Assembly: GCA_022360315.1 (NCBI GenBank)
Contig: JAKSDA010000568.1
Coordinates: forward strand, 1-64,000
DNA length: 64,000 nt
Direction of reading: 5' to 3'
Source of the DNA: Pseudomonadota bacterium
Lineage (GTDB): Bacteria; Myxococcota_A; Polyangia; Haliangiales; Haliangiaceae
Within the stretch, counting starts at the first letter, position 1. Each line of letters starts with the position of its first letter. Shown in pieces: positions 8,869-15,218 of the stretch. Made by a program: the position numbers and the translations under genes. Under the pieces are notes generated by a model. It was given only the letters and a program-made list of their open reading frames with translations, had not been told where the DNA came from and made no database searches.

Positions 8869-10292
8869 GGAGCCGACTCCTGGTCGCCACCCCTGGCCAG
8901 ATTGGCCAGCCGGACGGCCACCCGCGGGAAGGTTTCGAGGTATCCGGCGCAATAGGCGTCGGGAGCCAGCAAACTGCCGGTGCTGTAATACGCCGAGGTC
9001 ACGCTGCCACCCCGGCACAGCTGCCGCCAGGCGCACTCGCGACATCTGTTGATATGCAAGAAGCGATCGTGCAGCTCGCTATACAGCTCTGTCAGTATCG
9101 GAGAGGCCATGATTTCGGCCAGTGAGCTGTCGCGAACGTTGCCCAGGCGATAGGCGGTCGCCGAACTCAGGGTGGAGGGGTATACGTCGCCCCGGGAGTC
9201 GAGGCGAATCCCGCGCCACAACGGGTGCAGAGAGTGTAGTGGCCGATTGGTCCGAAACACCTCCAGGATGTTTCTGGTGTCGTTGAAGTCGACCTCGATG
9301 GCACCGAGGTGGGTTAGCGCCTGGCTGTACACCATGTCGATGATGCGCACCCGATCGGACTCGGACAGAGCCAGGTCGTCGCGATGATCACTGGCGCGGC
9401 CGACGTCTTCGATGAGCGACAGGTTGAGTCGGCGAATTCCGCGTTCCCGCGCCAGCATGAATAAAGCCGGAATTTCATCGAGATTGCGCCGCGACGGACT
9501 GAACGAGAGAATGAAGCGATGGGGACCGATGACGGCCAGGGCGCGATCGACAGCGGCCATGATGCGACGGTGGGTACCCGGTCCGCGAATGCGATCGTTG
9601 ACCGGCGCACTCACCCCATCGACGCTGATCGCGAGGTTAAAGCCGAGTTCGTCGATAAGAGCGAGATGGTGATCGCGCAGGACTGTGCCGTTGCTGACCA
9701 CGGTGCCGAGCAAGCCGAGCGCCGCGACCTCACGCGCGATGGCCTCAAACTCTCGATACAGGAGCGGCTCACCACCAGAGAGAGTGACGTAGCGTCCGCC
9801 TCCGGCAGAAAACTGGTGGAGAATACGCTCGACCTCATGGCGTTCGAGAAGCTCGGTACGGTCGGGCGCTCCCTCCATGAAGCAATGGATACAGCGAAGA
9901 TTGCAGCGCGCGAGTAGCTCGATGTAGATGTGCTCGACCCCGTAGTCGTGGCCGGCGTCGGACGGTTCCGAAATGGGCTGGCCCGTGTCGGGCGTCTGCG
10001 ACGGGACCGGCGGACTCTGCTCGGCCTGACGGCGCACCAGTCCGACACCCTCCAGGGACTCGAGTACTGCACCCATTTCATCATCGGCGATATCGTCGAA
10101 CATTTCGCGATATCGAGCCGCCATGGTCTGCACCGTCGCGCCGCCCTCGCGCTCGAGGAACTGCACGATCCACAGTGCTGTGTCGTTTACGCACGCCCAT
10201 GCCGGACGGCGCTGATTGAGCGCGATGGTGTCGCCATCCACCTCGACCCAAGCAATGGGCTCAGCCAGGTAGCGTGCATGCATGAGAGTCAA
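8865..10292 (-). CDS. radical SAM/SPASM peptide maturase with N-terminal PqqD-like domain
   Basis: 475 residues. The first 90 form a PqqD-like RiPP recognition element (ALNQRRPAWACVNDTALWIVQFL). After a proline-rich linker comes the radical SAM core with C130-x3-C134-x2-C137 (CNLRCIHC) and the SAM-binding GGEP. The C-terminal SPASM segment carries the auxiliary-cluster cysteines CRECAWRQLC and a distal Cys (LLAPDAYC). Enzymes of this architecture install thioether, C-C or C-O crosslinks or oxidise residues in ribosomal peptides. The precursor has no cysteine, so a sactipeptide thioether is unlikely. The ATG overlaps the stop of the PqqD gene (ATGA). It is probably the central maturase of the operon. 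Confidence 0.93.
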   Translation of the reverse strand: MTLMHARYLAEPIAWVEVDGDTIALNQRRPAWACVNDTALWIVQFLEREGGATVQTMAARYREMFDDIADDEMGAVLESLEGVGLVRRQAEQSPPVPSQTPDTGQPISEPSDAGHDYGVEHIYIELLARCNLRCIHCFMEGAPDRTELLERHEVERILHQFSAGGGRYVTLSGGEPLLYREFEAIAREVAALGLLGTVVSNGTVLRDHHLALIDELGFNLAISVDGVSAPVNDRIRGPGTHRRIMAAVDRALAVIGPHRFILSFSPSRRNLDEIPALFMLARERGIRRLNLSLIEDVGRASDHRDDLALSESDRVRIIDMVYSQALTHLGAIEVDFNDTRNILEVFRTNRPLHSLHPLWRGIRLDSRGDVYPSTLSSATAYRLGNVRDSSLAEIMASPILTELYSELHDRFLHINRCRECAWRQLCRGGSVTSAYYSTGSLLAPDAYCAGYLETFPRVAVRLANLARGGDQESAP

Positions 10293-10615
10293 TCTGCGCC
10301 CGGTACCGACGGCGTCGCGTCATCGTCGCCAGCGAAAGACAAGAGCTGTAGCTCTCGCAACCCACTCAAGGTTTCCAGCACATCCTGCTCCACTCGCTCC
10401 TGCTTCTCATCGTAGTGCTGGGATATGGAATCGACAATTTCGGCCACAGTGTTCGATGCGTCGGCGAGCTGCCAGATCTGAGCGGCCACGTGATTGAGAA
10501 CGTGATACTGCTTGAGCAGCGTATGAACGAGCAGCAATTCGTCACCGATAGTTCGCCAGGTGACATCGGCGCTTCGTACCGGCCGCTCATCGGACTGGAT
10601 GGTTAGCTGGACCAT
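10289..10615 (-). CDS. PqqD-family RiPP recognition element protein
   Basis: 108 residues with the PqqD pattern: two beta strands, then LLKQYHVLNHVAAQIWQLAD, followed by a helix pair (TVAEIVDSISQHYDEKQERVEQDV). PqqD-type RREs bind the leader peptide and present it to the maturases. It is the first biosynthetic gene downstream of the precursor and overlaps the SPASM gene by 4 bp. Because that enzyme has its own PqqD-like domain, this stand-alone copy may serve the B12 enzyme, the kinase or the synthetase-like protein. Confidence 0.9.
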   Translation of the reverse strand: MVQLTIQSDERPVRSADVTWRTIGDELLLVHTLLKQYHVLNHVAAQIWQLADASNTVAEIVDSISQHYDEKQERVEQDVLETLSGLRELQLLSFAGDDDATPSVPGAD

Positions 10616-10805
10616 TGTCTTGGTTTACCGGCTTACTTTTTTTGCACTGTCGACATTGATCCGGTGGCGGCGAGCTGCTTCATTCTCGATCTGTTGACTG
10701 GAGACTGTCAGCGATCGGCTCCGTGCCCCGCCAGCACGGAGCACCAGGTCATCTCGCAGGCTCGAAGGGAATCGCGCGAGAGATTAGACACCAAACGTGC
10801 AGGTA
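10616..10805 (-). other. precursor-enzyme spacer with hairpin
   Basis: A 190-bp stretch between the precursor stop and the PqqD start. It contains no gene I can support. Its one clear element is the perfect hairpin at 10718-10742. Confidence 0.5.
10718..10742 (-). terminator. attenuator-like hairpin downstream of RiPP precursor
   Basis: A perfect 9-bp stem (GCTCCGTGC / GCACGGAGC) with a 7-nt loop, between the precursor gene and the enzymes. No U-tract follows on the minus strand, so it is more likely a partial terminator or an mRNA-stabilising hairpin than a full stop. Such elements commonly raise precursor output relative to enzymes in RiPP operons. Confidence 0.6.
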
Positions 10806-10958
10806 TCAGCCGGCAAAGCCCCGGGCGGGAAACTTCGATCCCTTGTTGACCGCGCTCAAGAGGTCCTCTTGATTGAGGGTTTTGACCGTGGGCTTTTCAT
10901 AGGTTGGGGCTTGGCGCTCTCGCTCGGCGTTGGGATAATTTTTCTTTTTCAAGCTCAT
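10806..10958 (-). CDS. RiPP precursor peptide (predicted)
   Basis: A 50-residue peptide starting MSLKKKNYPNAERERQ and ending NKGSKFPARGFAG. The start is fixed by a consensus Shine-Dalgarno GGAGGT at 10964-10969, 5 nt before the ATG. The leader holds Y20-E-K-P23-T-V, the YxxP(x) motif by which RRE domains recognise many lasso and related leaders, then an acidic segment (NQEDLL). The C-terminal 13 residues are the likely core: basic, with Phe43, Pro44, Arg46 and Phe48 and no cysteine. It is the first gene of the operon, behind its own promoter-like sequence. The exact core boundary and product class are unknown. Confidence 0.8.
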   Translation of the reverse strand: MSLKKKNYPNAERERQAPTYEKPTVKTLNQEDLLSAVNKGSKFPARGFAG

Positions 10959-10963
10959 CACAT

Positions 10964-10969
10964 ACCTCC
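10964..10969 (-). promoter_or_regulatory. strong Shine-Dalgarno for RiPP precursor
   Basis: GGAGGT on the minus strand, 5 nt before the ATG at 10958. It decides the precursor start over an upstream in-frame ATG at 11090. Confidence 0.8.
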
Positions 10970-10984
10970 AGTATTGTAGCCTAC

Positions 10985-11014
10985 AGTGTATCAGAGTATT
11001 GGCAGGATGGTCAA
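10985..11014 (-). promoter_or_regulatory. sigma70-like promoter of the RiPP operon
   Basis: On the minus strand TTGACC (11014-11009) and TACACT (10990-10985) are 18 bp apart. Initiation near 10977 would leave a 5' UTR of about 20 nt that includes the Shine-Dalgarno. Predicted from sequence only. Confidence 0.45.
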
Positions 11015-11139
11015 TGGGCCGCCCACCTTGAAGAAACCAGCAACCGCCGATGCGATGCGTCGCTCGCAATGGATTGCTCGAGTGGGCCACAAATGTCGCC
11101 TGCGGCTGTGGGAGTGCGTGTATTCTCCTCCAGCGTTGC

Positions 11140-11329
11140 GCATCTGTAGCTCAATGGTAGAGCAATTGCGGTCAAGAAGTCACTTGAGACAGGGCTACGA
11201 CGCGGCAGTCTTCCAGGGCATCCTGCCGCGTCGGAGCGCCCTCGTGGAGGGTGGCTTGAAACGTCCGTGGGTTGCCAGAGTGCCGGCTTTGGGGGCCGGA
11301 GGCTGCGGGTTCGAGTCCCGTCAGATGCA
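11140..11329 (+). tRNA. tRNA-Pro(UGG)-like gene interrupted by about 118 nt
   Basis: The 5' half (11140-11164) has an acceptor strand GCATCTG, TA, and a D-arm (GCTC-AATGGTA-GAGC). The 3' half (11283-11329) has an anticodon arm (CCGGC-TTTGGGG-GCCGG, anticodon TGG, T33, G37), a 5-nt variable loop, a T-arm (GCGGG-TTCGAGT-CCCGT), the complementary acceptor strand CAGATGC (7 of 7 pairs) and discriminator A73. Joined, the halves make a canonical 72-nt tRNA. Between them, at the position 26/27 junction and not in the anticodon loop, lie about 118 nt. CCA is not encoded. The G1-C72 pair is atypical, since bacterial tRNA-Pro usually has C1-G72. It may be an intron-containing tRNA, a tRNA-like RNA with an expanded arm, or a disrupted pseudogene. 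Confidence 0.7.
11165..11282 (+). other. structured insertion within the tRNA-like gene
   Basis: Boundaries are approximate. It contains a perfect 11-bp stem (11198-11208 with 11223-11233, 14-nt loop) nested in a 5-bp outer stem (11191-11195 with 11238-11242). At this size it is smaller than typical bacterial group I introns, and I see none of their conserved core (P/Q/R/S-like) sequences. Confidence 0.55.
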
Positions 11330-11409
11330 CTCATTTCTGCGCTCAGTGCCGCGGGCATACCATTCATGAGCGGTTTGTTTTCCCACCACACCAGGTTATA
11401 TTTTCCGGT

Positions 11410-11544
11410 ATGAAGAAACCCACAAGACAACAACTACCGTGTCGAGATCCGGTGCCCCGGGAGCTCGAAAACAGCCATTTGAAGGAGGTGCTCGGCGGCA
11501 ACGATCTGTCAGATCCACCGTCCGGCGAACCACCCGCGCCATAG
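11410..11544 (+). CDS. possible small ORF, 44 residues
   Basis: Begins MKKPTRQQLPCRDPVPRE and ends NDLSDPPSGEPPAP. It has a Gly-Gly (residues 29-30) followed by a Pro- and acid-rich tail, somewhat like a small precursor or secreted peptide, but has no recognised family. A TTGTTT...TATATT promoter-like pair lies immediately upstream, but there is no convincing Shine-Dalgarno. It follows the tRNA-like gene on the same strand. It may be non-coding. Confidence 0.3.
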   Translation: MKKPTRQQLPCRDPVPRELENSHLKEVLGGNDLSDPPSGEPPAP

Positions 11545-11580
11545 CGTCAGTGGCAAGCTAGGTGCTGCAGGTAGCCTGCA

Positions 11581-11674
11581 GATGTCCTGGAAATGATGCC
11601 CTGGAAATGATGCCCTGGATAAAGCCCTGGAAATGATGCCCTGGATAAAGCCCTGGAAATGATGCCCTGGAAAT
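11581..11674. repeat. short tandem repeat, 14- and 26-bp units
   Basis: Five consecutive units: 14, 14, 26, 26 and 14 bp, built on GATGCCCTGGAAAT; the 26-bp form inserts GATAAAGCCCTG. Copies are nearly identical, so the array is young and may vary in copy number. It lies beyond the 3' end of argC. Confidence 0.85.
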
Positions 11675-11678
11675 CGGT

Positions 11679-11713
11679 AAGGGCTGCGGAGGATTCGTCC
11701 CCTGCGGCCCTTA
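11679..11713 (-). terminator. hairpin at the argC stop codon
   Basis: On the minus strand TAAGGGCCGCAGG pairs with CCTCCGCAGCCCTTA with two G-T wobbles. The stem begins at the argC TAA itself. No U-run follows, so it may be an intrinsic-like or 3'-end-protecting hairpin. Confidence 0.45.
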
Positions 11714-12691
11714 ACTCTTTTCGGATCCCCCCTCCGCAACTGGAATGCCCGCGAACTCGTCCAGCTCCAGCGCCAGGTTGATATTCTGTACAGCCTGAGT
11801 CGCCGCGCCCTTGAGTAGATTGTCCATGGTGGCCACGATCACGACATGGCGCGGATCGGTCGGGTCGACCGAAAATCCGCCGAGTTCGACGTGGTGTGCG
11901 CCCTGAATGGAACGCACGAGTGGTATTTCGCTGCCGACTACGCGGACAAGGGACTCGCTGTCGTAGCAGCGGCGATACTCGGCTTCCAGTGCCGCGCTGT
12001 CGGTCGGCTCGGCGATGAGCGCCGACACCGTGAGCGTGATGCCGCGGAAAAACGGAGCCACATGGGGCGTGAAAAACACCGCCCGGTCGAGGTGGTGCGA
12101 GATCTCTCTCTGATGCAGGTGGCCGGTGAGCGAGTACGGTATCAGGTTGTCGCGCAGGTTTTCTGCATCGTTGCGCGGCGAGGGTTTGGTACCAGCTCCG
12201 CTGTAGCCCGATACACCGAAAATCTGCGGCGAATGAACCAGTTGCTCCGCGATGGGCCAGATAGCGAGCTGAGCGGCTGTAGCATAACAGCCCGGGTTGG
12301 CGATACGCCGGGCCCGGTGTATTCGGTCGCGAAAGCGCTCGGGCTGACCGTAGACCCAGCTGTCGTCGAAGCGATAATCGGCGCTCACATCGACGATCAC
12401 AGCCTGTCGATGCGGCGAGGCGTCCAGCGCTGCGACATATTCGGCAGCCAGCCCGTTGGGCAGAGCCAGGACATACACATCGGCCTCGCGCTCGGCGACC
12501 TGGCCGGGTGAGAGGTCTTGAAACTCGAGATCGTGCCCGGCCAGACGCGTCCCGGCCAAGGTGCGAGAGCTAATAAACGCAAGTTCGAGCCGGGGATGCC
12601 CGGCCACGAGTGGGATCAGTTCGCTGCCCACATGCCCGCGCGCTCCGATCAGGCCCACGCGGTAATTTTGCTCGACTTCCACGCTGTTCAT
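11711..12691 (-). CDS. argC: N-acetyl-gamma-glutamyl-phosphate reductase
   Basis: 326 residues from the ATG at 12691; an upstream ATG at 12730 adds only an Asn-rich extension. It catalyses the NADPH-dependent reduction of N-acetylglutamyl phosphate to the semialdehyde, third step of arginine synthesis. The N-terminal Rossmann motif is GLIGARGHVGSEL, the catalytic Cys lies in ANPGCYATAA, and GVSGYSGAGTKPS is the family substrate loop. It lies 107 bp downstream of the fused kinase gene on the same strand, so the two probably form an arginine operon. Confidence 0.95.
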   Translation of the reverse strand: MNSVEVEQNYRVGLIGARGHVGSELIPLVAGHPRLELAFISSRTLAGTRLAGHDLEFQDLSPGQVAEREADVYVLALPNGLAAEYVAALDASPHRQAVIVDVSADYRFDDSWVYGQPERFRDRIHRARRIANPGCYATAAQLAIWPIAEQLVHSPQIFGVSGYSGAGTKPSPRNDAENLRDNLIPYSLTGHLHQREISHHLDRAVFFTPHVAPFFRGITLTVSALIAEPTDSAALEAEYRRCYDSESLVRVVGSEIPLVRSIQGAHHVELGGFSVDPTDPRHVVIVATMDNLLKGAATQAVQNINLALELDEFAGIPVAEGGSEKS

Positions 12692-12748
12692 GGCTATTCG
12701 TGATTGATTGTTATTATTGAACTCGATCAACTAGCTAATCAGTCGTTC

Positions 12749-12768
12749 CATGGTGATCAAGGACCATG
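12749..12768. promoter_or_regulatory. inverted repeat between the arginine genes
   Basis: CATGGT and ACCATG separated by 8 bp in the AT-rich 107-bp gap upstream of argC. It could be an operator or a weak terminator. It is not a clear ARG box. Confidence 0.25.
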
Positions 12769-12798
12769 ATAATTCAATGTTATCCTCATCCGTTATCA

Positions 12799-14160
12799 TT
12801 ATTTCTTGGCTGGGCTCACGGATGAACTTTCGTTGTTATTCTCTTCGGCAATGCCTCCGGTGCCCAGGGTTGGCGACAGAACCTGGGCACGTTCGACGCA
12901 TTCGGCGATCTGGGCGAATCCATCGAGACCGTACCAAAAAACCACCCAGGGCGATTTGCGCACGCCGCCGTCGGCTTTGTCGAAATACCAGGGGTTGATC
13001 GGGTTGTCGATCCGCGCGCGCCAGAACAGCGCGGGATGGTCGGCCCGGATGGAGCGCCACAGAGATGCTCCAATGCCTGCGCCCTGGGCTGCACGTGTGA
13101 CTGCGAATTTGTCGAGATAAGGCACCTCGCCCTCGAGGGTGACGATGGCTGCAGCGCGATACGAATCGACCAGATAGATGCTGTGGGGCACTTTTTGCTC
13201 GAAGTAGTCTGCTGAGAGCGGCCGGGAAAAAGCGTGTTCGATCAATTCGCGCAGCCGACTCATCTGGGTATCTTCAAAGCGATCGGCCCGGCGTATGACT
13301 TCGCCCTTGCGGATCAGGGTACCCGAGCCGCGATGGGTGAAGAGTTCCTTGGCCAGATGTTCGGGCGACGTGATGGAAACCGAACTCGACTCGGGAAGCG
13401 GATCGAGCAGTTGCTTGATCTCCATGAGTTTGAGCCTCATACCGCCCTGAACCCAGGGTTCTTTGAGTAGTATGTCGTAGTCCTCGACCATGTTGATGGC
13501 GTCGATGAGGTGACCGCGGGCGTCGCGCAGCCCACCCGCCGGGGTCAAAAAGACGACCTTGTAGGGCTGGATGGCCCAAGCAAGTGCCCGCGCGGCTGTA
13601 TCGGCATTGACGTTGAGGATCTGGCCGCCCGGGGTTTCGCCCAGAGAAGTCAAGATGGGCATTTGTCCGGCGGCAATTGTCGCTTCGATGACATCGACGT
13701 GAACATTGTGGACCTCGCCGACCAGGCCGAGCCGTTCGTCGCTGAGTTGGGCCTCGAACACACCAGCATTGATCGGGCGCGCACGGGTTCCGCGCGCCTC
13801 GAGCGCGTCGACCACATCGAGGTTTACCTGCTGAAACACTTTGCGGGCGATTTTGAGCACTTGCGGCGTGGTCACGCGCAGGCCATCGATCCGCTCGGTG
13901 TCGATGCCGGCCTTTTCGAGGGCATCGTCGAGTTGAGAGCCGGCTCCGTGCACGACAACCGGGTGAAGCCCCATGCTGTGCAGGAATGAAAGAGCCGCAG
14001 CCAGCTCGTCGAGTTGGTGTTTCACGATACCGCCGCCGACCTTGACCACGGCGAATTTGGTCTGCGCCACACTCGAGAATTCTTCGAGATAGCGCTGGAT
14101 CTCTCGGCGGCTGCCCAGATTCTGCAGCAGAGTAAAGACAATGTCGCGGGTCGCAGGCAT
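12799..14160 (-). CDS. argB: bifunctional acetylglutamate kinase / N-acetylglutamate synthase
   Basis: 453 residues from the ATG at 14160; the longer in-frame ORF upstream is not protein-like. The N-terminal amino-acid-kinase domain (about 30-290) carries KVGGGIV, the HGAG loop (PVVVHGAGSQLDDAL) and NVNADTAARALA. The C-terminal domain (about 300-440; VTRAAQGAGIGASLW, FWRARIDNPINPWYF) is a GNAT-type N-acetyltransferase of the vertebrate-like NAGS class. This fusion, known from Xanthomonas, performs the first two steps of arginine synthesis, acetylation of glutamate and then phosphorylation. The tail is acidic and Ser-rich. With argC downstream it covers the first three steps. Confidence 0.92.
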   Translation of the reverse strand: MPATRDIVFTLLQNLGSRREIQRYLEEFSSVAQTKFAVVKVGGGIVKHQLDELAAALSFLHSMGLHPVVVHGAGSQLDDALEKAGIDTERIDGLRVTTPQVLKIARKVFQQVNLDVVDALEARGTRARPINAGVFEAQLSDERLGLVGEVHNVHVDVIEATIAAGQMPILTSLGETPGGQILNVNADTAARALAWAIQPYKVVFLTPAGGLRDARGHLIDAINMVEDYDILLKEPWVQGGMRLKLMEIKQLLDPLPESSSVSITSPEHLAKELFTHRGSGTLIRKGEVIRRADRFEDTQMSRLRELIEHAFSRPLSADYFEQKVPHSIYLVDSYRAAAIVTLEGEVPYLDKFAVTRAAQGAGIGASLWRSIRADHPALFWRARIDNPINPWYFDKADGGVRKSPWVVFWYGLDGFAQIAECVERAQVLSPTLGTGGIAEENNNESSSVSPAKK

Positions 14161-14255
14161 GATCGAGCCCGAGCATACATGCTCGGCGCGGCGCGAGGTG
14201 GTTTGTTGCCGTCGGGGTGCAACCGGTTGGGGTTGAGCGCTCGGATTGTGCGCTA

Positions 14256-14678
14256 TCAGTTCGATTTCGCAGACGACACCCAATAAAACACGACATCTGT
14301 GCGCTCGACAGGCACCCTGATCGCGGCCGACGTATGACGTCGGGCCGGTGCTATGGTAACCGGCTGTTCGGGCGCGCGGGCCAGACCATAGTGGACCAGC
14401 GCTGGATGGGCATTCTCTGCCGGGTCGCCCCACATCTCGGCAGGGCAGCCACGTTCGCTCGGTGCGCGCGATAGTACAAAAAGCATCGCGACTGCGACGG
14501 CCAGGGCACCGAGAACAGCTGCCCGGCCAAACCAGGGCCCGGTGCCGCCATCGGCGCTGCGCATGTTCTTTTCGACGCCGCGCGCGTTGTGGGTGTCGAT
14601 GCGCGTCCGCAGCCTGGAAAGGCCGCCAGGGGGTGGTTCCAGCTCTTCAAAGACCTGTTCTTTCCAGCGCTCGGTCAT
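14256..14678 (-). CDS. single-pass membrane protein, possible anti-sigma factor
   Basis: 140 residues. A short cytoplasmic N-terminus (about 45 residues) is followed by one transmembrane helix (AAVLGALAVAVAMLFVLS) and a periplasmic tail. It overlaps the ECF sigma gene by 32 bp and is presumably cotranslated with it. Position and topology suggest an anti-sigma factor, but no ZAS zinc motif (HxxxCxxC) is present, so this is inference from context. Confidence 0.65.
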   Translation of the reverse strand: MTERWKEQVFEELEPPPGGLSRLRTRIDTHNARGVEKNMRSADGGTGPWFGRAAVLGALAVAVAMLFVLSRAPSERGCPAEMWGDPAENAHPALVHYGLARAPEQPVTIAPARRHTSAAIRVPVERTDVVFYWVSSAKSN

Positions 14679-15210
14679 GATCTCGCTTCTCCGCGGTGAG
14701 TGCGGCCAAACTCCGGCGCAGCTTCTTCAGCGCTGCGTGGCGACGCGAGGCCACGGTGCCCGGCGGGATGTCCAATATGTCGGCGACTTGCCGATAGGTC
14801 ATACCGGCCAGTTCGCACAGCATGACCACGCGTTTTTGCCGCTCGGGCAGGGCTTCGACCGCGCGGCGCACTGCTGCGCGGCGCTGTTCCAAGGCCAGCG
14901 ATTCGCCCGCATCGGGCGCGCCGCTGTGCCGGCGCGGCGAGCGATCCCACGATACCCACTGCCACAGGCGTCGGCTGCGCCGACGGTTCGACGCCAGATT
15001 GATCGCTATCCGGTAGACCAACGGCTCGACAGTGGCGAGGTCGACCCGAGCGCGCGCCCGCCACAGCCGGTAAAACGCCTCCTGAACGATGTCGTGTGCC
15101 TCTTCGGCGTCCCATAGCCATCGGTACACAACATTGTACAGCGGTTTTTCGACACGCGCGTACAGTTCTTCCAGGGCGGCTCGATCGATTGCTTCTCGGC
15201 CAGCGGCCAT
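14647..15210 (-). CDS. ECF-type RNA polymerase sigma factor
   Basis: 187 residues from the ATG at 15210. The sigma-2 region (AALEELYARVEKPLYNVVYRW then DAEEAHDIVQEAFYRLW) is followed by sigma-4 (LPERQKRVVMLCELAGMTYR, VADILDIPPGTVASRRHAAL) with its helix-turn-helix. It directs transcription of an unknown regulon. It follows a lipoprotein gene by 8 bp and overlaps the membrane protein gene, so a three-gene operon is likely. Confidence 0.92.
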   Translation of the reverse strand: MAAGREAIDRAALEELYARVEKPLYNVVYRWLWDAEEAHDIVQEAFYRLWRARARVDLATVEPLVYRIAINLASNRRRSRRLWQWVSWDRSPRRHSGAPDAGESLALEQRRAAVRRAVEALPERQKRVVMLCELAGMTYRQVADILDIPPGTVASRRHAALKKLRRSLAALTAEKRDHDRALERTGL

Positions 15211-15218
15211 GGCGAAAC

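Noticed and set aside
9046..11090. Upstream starts for the HprK-like and precursor genes (ATGs at 9045 and 11090)
   Set aside because: The ATGA overlap at 8868 and the GGAGGT before 10958 fix better starts; the extensions are not protein-like.
11165..11282. Group I intron inside the tRNA-like gene
   Set aside because: Too short, wrong insertion site and none of the conserved group I core sequences are visible.
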